Positions 17,442 to 26,175 of a DNA stretch of 64,000 nt are shown piece by piece (the first letter of the stretch is position 1; every line of letters starts with the position of its first letter). The stretch is from an uncultured Drancourtella sp. (GTDB lineage: Bacteria; Bacillota; Clostridia; Lachnospirales; Lachnospiraceae), in NCBI GenBank assembly GCA_937880845.1, contig CALFLL010000020.1, positions 1 to 64,000 on the forward strand, written 5' to 3'. The notes below the pieces were generated by a model that saw only the letters and a program-made list of their open reading frames with translations, ran no database searches and was not told the DNA's origin. The translations under genes and the position numbers were made by a program.

Positions 17442-17978
17442 ATGGATTTTGTTTTGTTCTTATCTCAATTTATTGTCCCTTTTCTTATTTTTTTGATTGT
17501 GGCATGGGGAATGTTGGAGAGAGTAAATGTATATGAGGCTTTTATAAAAGGAGCAAAAGACGGCTTTTTTACGGTGATCAAGATTATGCCTACTTTAATA
17601 GGATTGATGGTGGCGGTAGGAATTTTAAGAGCATCCGGATTTATGGAATTCATATCACAGTTTATAGGACGATTGACCGAGAAAATAGGGTTTCCGGGAG
17701 AACTGGTTCCTCTTACAATCGTAAAAATGTTTTCTTCTTCGGCTGCAACAGGACTTCTGACAGATATTTTTAAGGAGTTTGGAACAGACTCCTATATCGG
17801 AACCATTGCATCCATATCTATGGCATGTACCGAAACCATTTTTTATACCATGTCGGTTTATTTTATGACTGCTAAAGTAAAGAAAACAAGATATACACTT
17901 CCGGGAGCATTGATTGCAACATTTGCCGGACTGATCGCCAGTGTCTGGTTTGCAGGAAAAATGCAGGGTAATATATAA
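17442..17978 (+). CDS. spmB: Spore maturation protein B
   Basis: 178 residues from the ATG at 17442 (GGAGAG at 17431-17436); an earlier in-frame start at 17400 is less likely. A nucleoside-recognition-domain membrane protein, partner of SpmA. FIKGAKDGFFTVIKIMPTLIG, VGILRASGFMEFI and GIASISMACTETIFYTMS-like conserved segments are visible. Normally it follows spmA directly; here it follows the MATE gene after 59 bases. Confidence 0.92.
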   Translation: MDFVLFLSQFIVPFLIFLIVAWGMLERVNVYEAFIKGAKDGFFTVIKIMPTLIGLMVAVGILRASGFMEFISQFIGRLTEKIGFPGELVPLTIVKMFSSSAATGLLTDIFKEFGTDSYIGTIASISMACTETIFYTMSVYFMTAKVKKTRYTLPGALIATFAGLIASVWFAGKMQGNI

Positions 17979-18096
17979 AAAATTTATAAAATTGAAAAAA
18001 AGCATGGATTTTTTATGAAATATAGTTTATAGTAGGGGTAGATGATAAAAACAATAATTATTATTAATTTTCTGAAGAAAGAAAGGAGATATCATT

Positions 18097-18258
18097 ATGC
18101 AGAAATATGTTTGTGAACCATGTGGATATGTATATGATCCGGAATTAGGAGATCCGGACGGAGGAATCGCTCCGGGAACAGCTTTTGAAGATCTTCCGGA
18201 AGATTGGGTATGTCCGATCTGCGGAATGGGAAAAGAAGTATTTATTCCGGAAGAATAA
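18097..18258 (+). CDS. Rubredoxin
   Basis: 53 residues, full length. Two iron-binding pairs CEPC (6-9) and CPIC (39-42), with [18 protein letters not shown] and [11 protein letters not shown] between, are the rubredoxin pattern; the residue after the first pair is Gly. It carries single electrons in anaerobes, often to peroxide- or oxygen-detoxifying enzymes. GAAAGGAG lies before the ATG. It is monocistronic between spmB and a terminator. Confidence 0.97.
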   Translation: MQKYVCEPCGYVYDPELGDPDGGIAPGTAFEDLPEDWVCPICGMGKEVFIPEE

Positions 18259-18287
18259 GAAATAGATGCTATTTTTATGAAAGGATA

Positions 18288-18325
18288 GGGCGTTGATTCA
18301 TATTTATGATTCGACGCCTTTTTCT
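18288..18325 (+). terminator. Rho-independent terminator after rubredoxin
   Basis: GGCGTTGATTCATA pairs with TATGATTCGACGCC (one G-T) and is followed by T residues. Confidence 0.88.
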
Positions 18326-18395
18326 GATATTTACAAAAAAATAATTGGATATATAATATAATTAATATGACAATAAAGAAAATGAGGTGAGGTAT

Positions 18396-21044
18396 GTGAA
18401 AAAAGCGGCACGTATATGGCGAGGAATTTTTTGTTGTGTAATACCGGTATTGGTTTTGTTTTGGAAATTACCTCCTGTCGGAGAAAAACGATATTATGCT
18501 TTACAAGCATTGGTAGAGGGATTCCGATATGGAAACTATATTGAATTTTGGAATCAGTCTGAGGCAGGACCGGCATTGATGTTATGCCATTTTTTAGCTT
18601 TGTTTACCGCTCTGCTTTATTGTATCAGAATTTGTTTGTTGCTATTAAAAAGAAATATCAAGATATTGGATGCATTATCCAGAGGTACGGCGGGAACTGC
18701 TTTACTTATGGCATTGTTGGCAAGTGAAAGCTTTGGAGTGCTGTCAAAGGAGTTATATGGACTTTTGACACCGTTTTTTCTTGCCGTTGTTGCAGCATTG
18801 GAATATGTGGGATTTCGGTTTTTGGATGAATGGAGCGAACGGATCGAAGAATATTATGCATTAAAGAAAAGAGACAGACTTGCAAAAATCAGAAGAAAAA
18901 AAGCATTGTATTTTCCAGGGAAATATCCAAAAGAATTTTTGACATTGATCAAAAACAGTTATGTAGGAAACCGAAAAAGCAGTATTCTGTTTTTGCTTGG
19001 CGGAACATTTGTCATGTCCTATTCGATTCTGATTTTCGGATTATCCAGGATCATGTTACAAATACAAAACGGGGAAGAACTTTCGGAAATTAAGATGATT
19101 GTTTCGATTTTTATGGGTGGTGGAGGAATTCTCTCTATTTTGTGTTTGATGATGATGTATTATGTCGTTTCTGATTTTATAAAGAAACGAATCAAGAATT
19201 ATCAGATTTTTGTATTGTTTGGAATCAGAAGAAGAACCCGTTATCAGATTTTTACATCAGAATGTGCTTTGAATATATTGATTTCAATAGTAGCAGGAAC
19301 CATTTTGGGAACGGCTGTTTATGCGGGAATCAGCAGATGGATTGAAAAATCCGATTTATGCAATAAAAATATAGATTTTGCAGCAGCATTTTCCATTCCC
19401 GTCGCAGGATATGGAATCGTTTTGTTTTTTGTAATTATGACATTGTCTTTTCTGTTTAATCAGGAAAATATTTTGCGAATGGGAAATTCCACCGTATTGT
19501 CAAAAACAAAAGAAGCGGATCGGATTCCAAAAGGAATTTGGGGAATTTTTCTCATGGCTTTTATTATTTTTGATGGCACAAGAGAACTCTTTGAGGTACG
19601 AGGATTAAATGAAATTTCCATCAGCTATATCGGTGCAGAAATCGGAGTTTTGCTTTGGGTAGCAGTTGTTTTAAAATACTACTTACGAAGAGAAGGAAAG
19701 AAAAAAACAAGAGGAATATTGTTTCTAAGAAATGCCAACCTGCGTTATCGTTACAGTAAAAATAAATGGTATATTTCACTTATGGCCGCAGTACATTTTG
19801 CGGTGTTGGCCTTCTTGGGAATACCAATCATAAGCAGTTTGACCGTACCAAAAACAGAAGGATTATTTCCGTATAATATTGTGATTAATGCATATGACGA
19901 GGATATGGGAGCACTGAAACAGATTACAGGGGAGCATCATGCGAAAATACAGTGTGTGCCTATGTTCAGAATGACTTCTAAATATGCGGGAGATTCGGCA
20001 CCGAAAAATATACATGGGAGCGTTTTGATGCCTCAAGGACAAAATGTGGGAATTTCAGAAAGTACATATGAAATGCTGAAAAAACAAAGGGGAGAAAAGA
20101 TTCATTCTTTGAACCTGAAGGATGATGAAATCTATATTGTATATCAGCAGGATACTTCTCAAAAGGCCAGGTTAATTGATACAAGCGGAAGTATGGAAAA
20201 TCGTATGAGAATCGGACAACCTCTTAATTTTTATAGTACGGAAGGAAGAAATCCTGATAAGATCTTTCTGTCATGGAAAATAAAGGGAGAGGAGAAAGAT
20301 ATCCTGACGGGAATGTTTTATAACGGAAAGCAGGAAAATCTGGTGGTCTTTTCAGATAAAAAATTTGAAGAGATACATGAAAAAATTTCCGCACATAATC
20401 AAAAAAATATGGAAGCCAGACTGGAAAGTCATGACGAAAACTGGAACAGCTATTTACAGGAAAACGGTGAAAATATAACAGAGGGACCGACAAATCTTCT
20501 GTTATGTAAAGTTCCTGAAAAAGAATATGAAGATATGATGCAGGAATTATCCTTTTTAAAGGAAAAATATCCAATGGACTCCATGTGGGATGAACGGATA
20601 CAGCCGGTTTACGGAAGTAAGGAAATAGCCGATTCCGTAAATACCGAAAGATTGACAAATCTTCTTTACTACATGCAGATTTTATTCTTAATTCTTCCGT
20701 TTGCATTGGTTCAATCTTATATTAAGATTGAAGGAGAAATGGAAGATATGGTATGGCAAAATCGCTTTTTGGCTCAGATGGGAATGAAGGAAAAGGAGCG
20801 GCGGAAATTGCTACGGTCCGGTCTGTATTTCCCGTTATATCTTTCCGGAATCATAGGTATCATCACCGGTGTTTTGTTTTGGAATTCCGTCTGGGAGGTA
20901 CGCCTTTATTTTACATCCGAGGTCATAACATTTGTAAAGACGGCGTTGGTTTATAGCGGTATTTACTTTGTGATTTGGTGGCTCTGGCTTTTGTTACAGG
21001 AAAAAAGAGTGTGGAAAAAAGTAAAATCAAAAAATGAGGTATGA
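18396..21044 (+). CDS. FtsX-type ABC transporter permease with extra N-terminal membrane domain
   Basis: 882 residues from the GTG at 18396 (GAGGTGA upstream); a GTG at 18387 is an alternative. About residues 1-150 hold roughly four helices unlike standard FtsX proteins. From about 180 an FtsX domain follows (FLTLIKNSYVGNRKSSILFL, then helices near 210, 250, 300 and 345). A long mostly extracytoplasmic part spans about 500-740, and three helices end the protein. The architecture resembles the BceB/VraG class of antimicrobial-peptide detoxifying permeases, but those have about 650 residues. Its ATPase is the next gene (ATGA overlap). No kinase/regulator pair adjoins it. Confidence 0.82.
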   Translation: MKKAARIWRGIFCCVIPVLVLFWKLPPVGEKRYYALQALVEGFRYGNYIEFWNQSEAGPALMLCHFLALFTALLYCIRICLLLLKRNIKILDALSRGTAGTALLMALLASESFGVLSKELYGLLTPFFLAVVAALEYVGFRFLDEWSERIEEYYALKKRDRLAKIRRKKALYFPGKYPKEFLTLIKNSYVGNRKSSILFLLGGTFVMSYSILIFGLSRIMLQIQNGEELSEIKMIVSIFMGGGGILSILCLMMMYYVVSDFIKKRIKNYQIFVLFGIRRRTRYQIFTSECALNILISIVAGTILGTAVYAGISRWIEKSDLCNKNIDFAAAFSIPVAGYGIVLFFVIMTLSFLFNQENILRMGNSTVLSKTKEADRIPKGIWGIFLMAFIIFDGTRELFEVRGLNEISISYIGAEIGVLLWVAVVLKYYLRREGKKKTRGILFLRNANLRYRYSKNKWYISLMAAVHFAVLAFLGIPIISSLTVPKTEGLFPYNIVINAYDEDMGALKQITGEHHAKIQCVPMFRMTSKYAGDSAPKNIHGSVLMPQGQNVGISESTYEMLKKQRGEKIHSLNLKDDEIYIVYQQDTSQKARLIDTSGSMENRMRIGQPLNFYSTEGRNPDKIFLSWKIKGEEKDILTGMFYNGKQENLVVFSDKKFEEIHEKISAHNQKNMEARLESHDENWNSYLQENGENITEGPTNLLLCKVPEKEYEDMMQELSFLKEKYPMDSMWDERIQPVYGSKEIADSVNTERLTNLLYYMQILFLILPFALVQSYIKIEGEMEDMVWQNRFLAQMGMKEKERRKLLRSGLYFPLYLSGIIGIITGVLFWNSVWEVRLYFTSEVITFVKTALVYSGIYFVIWWLWLLLQEKRVWKKVKSKNEV

Positions 21045-21790
21045 GTATGAAGGATGTTTTAAAAATGGAAGAGATTACCAGATCTTATAAAATGTCATCC
21101 AATAAAATCGAGGTAATAAAAGGAATTACGTTGTCTGTGAAAGAAGGAGAATTTCTTGGAATCATGGGAAAATCCGGAGGAGGAAAAACAACTCTTTTAC
21201 GTTTGATGGGATTGTTGGACAGACCGGATTCCGGAAAAATATTTTTTGGAGATACAGATACATCGGAATTATGGAAAGACGAACTTGCGGATATACGAAG
21301 GCGGGAGATTGGCTTTGTCTTTCAGGAAGCTGTCCTGGCAGATTACATGACAGTGAAACAGAATATGATCCTGCCCATGATTTTTGATAAGGCTTCTTCT
21401 GAAAAAATGAACGAAAAAGTAGCATATTATGCAAAGAGACTGCATATTGAGCATCTGTTAAATAAAAAACCATCTCAGCTTTCGGGTGGTGAAAAGCAAA
21501 GAGTGGATTTGGGAAGGGCATTGTTAAATGATCCGCACATCATTTTGGCAGATGAACCTACTGGAAGTCTGGATTCCAAAACCGGGGAAGAAGTGATAGA
21601 ATTGTTATTGGAGATCAATCGTCTTGGTAAAACGCTGATCATGGTTACGCATGACCCGCAGATGGCAAGTCGATGTAAAAAAGTAATATTTTTAAAAGAC
21701 GGAGTAATCCTTAACAGTATTGAAAAGACAGAAGAAGAAAAAGAAAAACCATTTCTGGATCAAATTTTAAAAGAAATGGAGAAATTATAG
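21041..21790 (+). CDS. ABC transporter ATPase partner of the FtsX-type permease
   Basis: 249 residues, MacB/LolD/BceA class. Walker A GKSGGGKTTLLRLMGLLD, Q-loop IGFVFQEAVLADYMTV, signature LSGGEKQRVDLGRALL, Walker B IILADEPTGSLDSKTG and H-loop MVTHDPQMAS are intact. The start overlaps the permease stop (ATGA), showing translational coupling. A second in-frame ATG at 21047 is possible. The C-terminal extension is acidic (TEEEKEKPF). Confidence 0.92.
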   Translation: MSMKDVLKMEEITRSYKMSSNKIEVIKGITLSVKEGEFLGIMGKSGGGKTTLLRLMGLLDRPDSGKIFFGDTDTSELWKDELADIRRREIGFVFQEAVLADYMTVKQNMILPMIFDKASSEKMNEKVAYYAKRLHIEHLLNKKPSQLSGGEKQRVDLGRALLNDPHIILADEPTGSLDSKTGEEVIELLLEINRLGKTLIMVTHDPQMASRCKKVIFLKDGVILNSIEKTEEEKEKPFLDQILKEMEKL

Positions 21791-21799
21791 GTTGAAACA

Positions 21800-21836
21800 A
21801 AGGTTCTCTTTCGATTTGAAAGAGAACCTTTTTCTA
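21800..21836. terminator. Bidirectional terminator between convergent genes
   Basis: AGGTTCTCTTTC (21801-21812) and GAAAGAGAACCT (21818-21829) with a T run on both strands; it serves the ABC operon and the facing DUF885 gene. Confidence 0.88.
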
Positions 21837-23618
21837 TTGAACCAATTTATCTCTTATTACAGAGAAAGGTGCAGGTCCCATATCAAGGATAAATTTATGA
21901 AAACGTTTTTGAGAGAAGTCATCTTTCCATAAAGCCATGGCTTCTTTTTTTAATTCCAACAATTCTACATAACCAAAGTAGTACTTTGGATAGTTACCCG
22001 GATCAGATACGATCAGACGGTAGATTTCTTGAATGGAATTCTCATCTTTTATTCCATACTGGGCAAAAAAAGAAACCGTATCATCAAAAGACCATCCTTT
22101 GTAGTGAATACCGATGTCTGCAAGAGAATATAGTCCAAGCATGATGGAAGCATTTTTTTGTCCGGCTACGGCTGCTTCTTTGGAAACAGGAGCAAGGTAA
22201 TAAGACATCATTTCCGTATAAGTAGCCCATCCTTCTGTATATCCGCCAAAATCGAGAATGGTTCTTATAGGAGAAGGATTTTGGGACAGAAAGTATGTTG
22301 TCTGATATAAGTGTCCCGGATATCCTTCGTGGGCTAACGTTGTAAACAGATTTAATCCACTTATCGTATTTTTTGGATTGATATAAATCGTGTTTTGTGT
22401 AGTGTCATCAATGGGAGGAATCAGATAAAAAGCAGGGCTTAAATAATCCTGCATGGATTTTGGAACCTGTTTAACGGAACATGTTACGGCAGGAATTTTG
22501 GGAAAGGAGTCTTCCATTTTACATTTCAGATCAGAAAGAATAGATTCCGGAGAAGATTCCTGAAGAATGACTTCTTCATTAATACCGGAAACAGGGATTA
22601 CCTGCTTGAGTGCTTTCATATCTTCAATAATTTGGGAAGCTGCAAGTTGTGCCAGTTCGTTTACAGAACGGTCAGACCCGGTTTCCTGCTTTAGAAAAGC
22701 TTCATAGCACTTTTTTCCATCCGGAAGGGTACAGAGTCCTCGGTCTGTTTTACCGCTTCCTTTCAAAGCCAGAAGGCCATCTGCAAGAGATTGATACGCC
22801 GGGAATACCTGAGTTTTGAGCAAATCTTTATTTTTTGAGATATAAAGTGCATATTCACTTTTAGTCAGAGTACCTAATTCATTGAGTCGTTCTTCAAAAG
22901 ATGTATAAAGATAATTATCGTTTTCGAGAGAAAGAAAATCTTGGCATTCACGAATCACATGGTCGACACACGAATCAGACATGAAAAGACCATGCTTTGC
23001 TTTTTCCTGTTCAAATACAAGAAGAGAGTGAAAGTAATCCTGCATGGTGGAAAGAAGGGCAAGATACGTGTCAATATCCGTAACGCTGTAAAAAGAGTAT
23101 TCCGACAGCAGAACAGGAAGCTGGGATTGAATTCCTGTCAGGGGACTTAAGGGCTCTTCGTAAAGCAGATACTTGCAGCAGGAAAGATTTGTCTGAAGAG
23201 AGTCTTTTAAAATATCATAAGTAAGCTGATGTTCTTTGGATAGGTCTTTTTTTGAAAAACGATTCAGAGCAGCAAGAGTATTCTCAAAATATGCGGCAGA
23301 TTCATCAGGATCACAAGGAAAAGAACCCAATGTAACAGGAGCATCAAGAATTCCGTATGCTTCCGGATTTTTTAATGTAAAATGTAAACTGATGGCATCA
23401 CCAGAAATTTCTTGACGAAAAAGAGTATCTGTAAAAGCATCAAATTGTTCATCTGAGTTTTTGGACGTAATAGATTTTGAAAAAAAGGAGTTTGGATCAG
23501 AAGAAGGGGGAAGAAAACGGTAAATCAAAAGACATACCAATACAAAAGAAAGAAGAAAAAAAACCAAAGTACGAAGTTTCTTTTTGTTTTTAAAAAAATT
23601 TGTAATTGACAAATACAT
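21834..23618 (-). CDS. DUF885 family, membrane-anchored putative metallopeptidase
   Basis: 594 residues. One N-terminal transmembrane segment (TLVFFLLSFVLVCLLIYRF) after a basic start suggests an anchored extracellular protein. The family hallmark LAHEGYPGHLYQ, an HExxxGH zinc-type motif, is present, with GYTEGWATYTEMMSYY downstream supplying the third ligand region. The length is typical. Members are presumed carboxypeptidase-like but few have been tested. It is single-gene, convergent to the ABC operon. Confidence 0.86.
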   Translation of the reverse strand: MYLSITNFFKNKKKLRTLVFFLLSFVLVCLLIYRFLPPSSDPNSFFSKSITSKNSDEQFDAFTDTLFRQEISGDAISLHFTLKNPEAYGILDAPVTLGSFPCDPDESAAYFENTLAALNRFSKKDLSKEHQLTYDILKDSLQTNLSCCKYLLYEEPLSPLTGIQSQLPVLLSEYSFYSVTDIDTYLALLSTMQDYFHSLLVFEQEKAKHGLFMSDSCVDHVIRECQDFLSLENDNYLYTSFEERLNELGTLTKSEYALYISKNKDLLKTQVFPAYQSLADGLLALKGSGKTDRGLCTLPDGKKCYEAFLKQETGSDRSVNELAQLAASQIIEDMKALKQVIPVSGINEEVILQESSPESILSDLKCKMEDSFPKIPAVTCSVKQVPKSMQDYLSPAFYLIPPIDDTTQNTIYINPKNTISGLNLFTTLAHEGYPGHLYQTTYFLSQNPSPIRTILDFGGYTEGWATYTEMMSYYLAPVSKEAAVAGQKNASIMLGLYSLADIGIHYKGWSFDDTVSFFAQYGIKDENSIQEIYRLIVSDPGNYPKYYFGYVELLELKKEAMALWKDDFSQKRFHKFILDMGPAPFSVIRDKLVQ

Positions 23619-23714
23619 GATTTGCTCCCGGGTGAATTTGGAATATTATATGAAAAAAATAGAAAATTCATGCAGAAATATCCGGACAGAGTGGAAAATA
23701 CTAAAGTAATCATC

Positions 23715-23743
23715 TTGACATTTAAAAAATCGTATGCTACGAT
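23715..23743 (+). promoter_or_regulatory. Promoter of the metG T-box transcript
   Basis: TTGACA (23715-23720), 17-base spacer, TACGAT (23738-23743). Confidence 0.65.
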
Positions 23744-23749
23744 TTTTAC

Positions 23750-24037
23750 AATATAGAGAAAACGCGGAGATGAAGAGAGTACGTATTTTGGAATCTTACA
23801 GAGAATTCCCGTAAGGCCAAAGCCGACGCTGAGAGGGATAGAGAAAGAAATACGGAAGATGGCTTCTGAGCGGTATGGATGAACACAAAAGATTTGTGAT
23901 AATTCATGATGGGTTTCGCCCGTTACAGCGAATAAGTATAGTTTGTACTTACTGAGGCCTGTTTCGTGAGGAACAGATAAACGGAAGTGGTAACGCGGAT
24001 TCGCCTTCCTGGGATTTTCCCGGGAAGTTTTTTTATT
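23750..24037 (+). ncRNA. T-box leader (Met specifier) upstream of metG
   Basis: A leader of about 290 bases. Stem I begins with AGAGAGTA on the 5' side of the specifier loop; CGTATT and AATACG close the loop above it and GAAG/CTTC below. The 3' side reads GGAAG-ATG-G, so the specifier codon is ATG at 23859-23861, matching tRNA-Met and the downstream gene. The T-box consensus part AGTGGTAACGCGG is at 23986-23998. The terminator CTTCCTGGGA/TCCCGGGAAG plus T run is at 24005-24037. Uncharged tRNA-Met should favour the antiterminator. Confidence 0.9.
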
Positions 24038-24060
24038 TTTGTGTAAAAGGAGAGAAAACT

Positions 24061-25983
24061 ATGTGCAGTAACTGTAAGGAAAAAGAAAAATATTATATTA
24101 CCACTGCGATTGCCTATACTTCAGGCAAACCGCATATCGGAAATACGTATGAGTTTGTTCTTGCCGATGCCATTGCAAGATACAAAAGAAGCAAGGGATA
24201 TGATGTGTATTTCCAGACAGGAACAGATGAACATGGACAGAAGATTGAATTAAAAGCAGAAGAAGCAGGGATAACACCAAAAGAATATGTAGATAAAGTA
24301 GCAGCCGAAGTAAAAGCTATCGCAGATATGATGCATACATCTTATGATCATTTTATTCGTACAACAGATGATTACCATGAAGAACAGGTTCAGAAGATTT
24401 TCAAAAAGTTGTATGAAAAGGGCGATATTTACAAAGGATATTATGAGGGAATGTACTGTACACCATGTGAATCTTTCTTTACAGAATCACAGTTGGTAGA
24501 CGGAAAGTGTCCGGACTGTGGACGTCCTTGTACACCGGCAAAGGAAGAAGCATATTTCTTTAAAATGAGTAAATATGCAGATCGTCTGATTCAGCATATT
24601 AATGAACACCCGGAATTTATCCAGCCGGTTGCCCGTAAAAACGAAATGATGAACAACTTCCTTCTCCCGGGACTTCAGGATCTTTGTGTATCCAGAACTT
24701 CTTTTAAATGGGGAATCCCGGTAGATTTTGACCCGAAACATGTTGTTTATGTATGGCTTGATGCCCTTACAAACTACATTACGGGAATCGGTTACGATGC
24801 AGACGGAAACAGTTCAGAATTATTCAATAAAAACTGGCCGGCAGATTTACATCTGATCGGAAAAGACATCATTCGTTTCCATACGATTTATTGGCCGATT
24901 TTCCTTATGGCACTGGATCTTCCGCTCCCGAAACAGGTATTTGGTCATCCGTGGCTTCTCCAGGGAGACGGGAAGATGAGTAAATCTAAAGGAAATGTAA
25001 TCTATGCAGATGAGCTGGTAAATATGTTTGGTGTAGATGCAGTCCGCTATTTTGTTCTCCATGAAATGCCGTTTGAAAACGATGGTGTCATCACATGGGA
25101 ACTGATGGTAGAAAGAATGAATTCAGAACTTGCCAATACACTTGGAAATCTTGTAAACCGCACGGTTTCCATGACAAACAAATACTTTGGTGGAACAGTG
25201 ACAGATAAAGGTGTGACAGAAGAAGTAGATGAGGATTTGAAGAAGATCACAGCAGAAACAGAAGGAAAAGTAGACGAAAAAATGGATAAACTTCGTGTCG
25301 CAGATGCCATTACAGAAATCTTTAATCTGTTTAAACGCTGTAATAAATATATTGATGAAACAATGCCGTGGGCTCTTGCAAAAGAAGAAGACAAAAAAGA
25401 CCGTCTGGAAACAGTCCTTTATAATCTGATCTCCAGCATTTCACAGGGAGCAAGACTTCTTGCACCGTATATGCCGGAAACATCAGAAAAAATCCTTGCT
25501 CAGCTTGGAGGCGGACATGTAACAGAAAATCCGGAAATCCTTTTTGCAAGACGTGATTTAAAAGACGTGATGGAAGAAGTAGAAAAATTACATCCATCCA
25601 AACCGGAACAGAAAGAAGAAAAAGAAGAAGGACCGGTTATTGACATTGAAGCAAAACCGGAGATCACATTTGATGATTTTGGAAAAATGCAGTTCCAAGT
25701 AGGTGAGATCATCAAATGTGAAGAGGTACCGAAGTCCAAAAAACTTCTCTGCTCTCAGGTTAAAATCGGAAGCCAGGTAAAACAGATCGTATCCGGAATC
25801 AAGAAATGGTATTCTCCGGAAGAAATGGTCGGAAAGAAAGTTATGGTTCTCGTAAACCTGAAACCGGCAAAACTGGCGGGAGTCCTCTCAGAGGGAATGA
25901 TTCTCTGTGCAGAAGATGAAAAAGGAAATGTAGTGCTGATGCAACCGGAAAAAGACGTTCCGGCAGGAGCAGAAATTTGCTAA
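24061..25983 (+). CDS. metG: Methionine-tRNA ligase with C-terminal tRNA-binding domain
   Basis: 640 residues. HIGN (25-28) is the HIGH motif, KMSKS is at 305-309. A zinc knuckle (CTPCESFF with CPDCGRPC) places it in the single-knuckle class. The anticodon domain follows, then a Glu/Lys linker and an EMAP-like OB domain (FGKMQFQVGEIIKCEEVPKSKKLL) that binds tRNA. It is controlled by the ATG-specifier T-box. In Bacillus, metS is followed by tatD and ksgA; here a 5.5-kb redox locus intervenes. Confidence 0.97.
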   Translation: MCSNCKEKEKYYITTAIAYTSGKPHIGNTYEFVLADAIARYKRSKGYDVYFQTGTDEHGQKIELKAEEAGITPKEYVDKVAAEVKAIADMMHTSYDHFIRTTDDYHEEQVQKIFKKLYEKGDIYKGYYEGMYCTPCESFFTESQLVDGKCPDCGRPCTPAKEEAYFFKMSKYADRLIQHINEHPEFIQPVARKNEMMNNFLLPGLQDLCVSRTSFKWGIPVDFDPKHVVYVWLDALTNYITGIGYDADGNSSELFNKNWPADLHLIGKDIIRFHTIYWPIFLMALDLPLPKQVFGHPWLLQGDGKMSKSKGNVIYADELVNMFGVDAVRYFVLHEMPFENDGVITWELMVERMNSELANTLGNLVNRTVSMTNKYFGGTVTDKGVTEEVDEDLKKITAETEGKVDEKMDKLRVADAITEIFNLFKRCNKYIDETMPWALAKEEDKKDRLETVLYNLISSISQGARLLAPYMPETSEKILAQLGGGHVTENPEILFARRDLKDVMEEVEKLHPSKPEQKEEKEEGPVIDIEAKPEITFDDFGKMQFQVGEIIKCEEVPKSKKLLCSQVKIGSQVKQIVSGIKKWYSPEEMVGKKVMVLVNLKPAKLAGVLSEGMILCAEDEKGNVVLMQPEKDVPAGAEIC

Positions 25984-25995
25984 TATAAATAAAAG

Positions 25996-26036
25996 AAAAA
26001 ATCTCTATTCGAGTGATCGGATAGAGATTTTTTTGT
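25996..26036 (+). terminator. Rho-independent terminator after metG
   Basis: AAAAATCTCTAT pairs with ATAGAGATTTTT with a 12-base loop and a T run. Confidence 0.88.
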
Positions 26037-26087
26037 TGTACAAAATTTTTTATAAATTCTATAAATAATGTTATTAAAAAAAACAAT

Positions 26088-26116
26088 TTGTCCATTTTTT
26101 ATAATAAGAATATAAT
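26088..26116 (+). promoter_or_regulatory. Promoter of the redox locus
   Basis: TTGTCC (26088-26093), 17-base spacer, perfect TATAAT (26111-26116). All following genes to 31067 are tightly packed, so this may drive the whole set. Confidence 0.65.
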
Positions 26117-26175
26117 ACTAAAAGTGTTGTGAAAACAATATAAAAAAGAATACTAAGGAAAGAGAGGTTAAAAAA

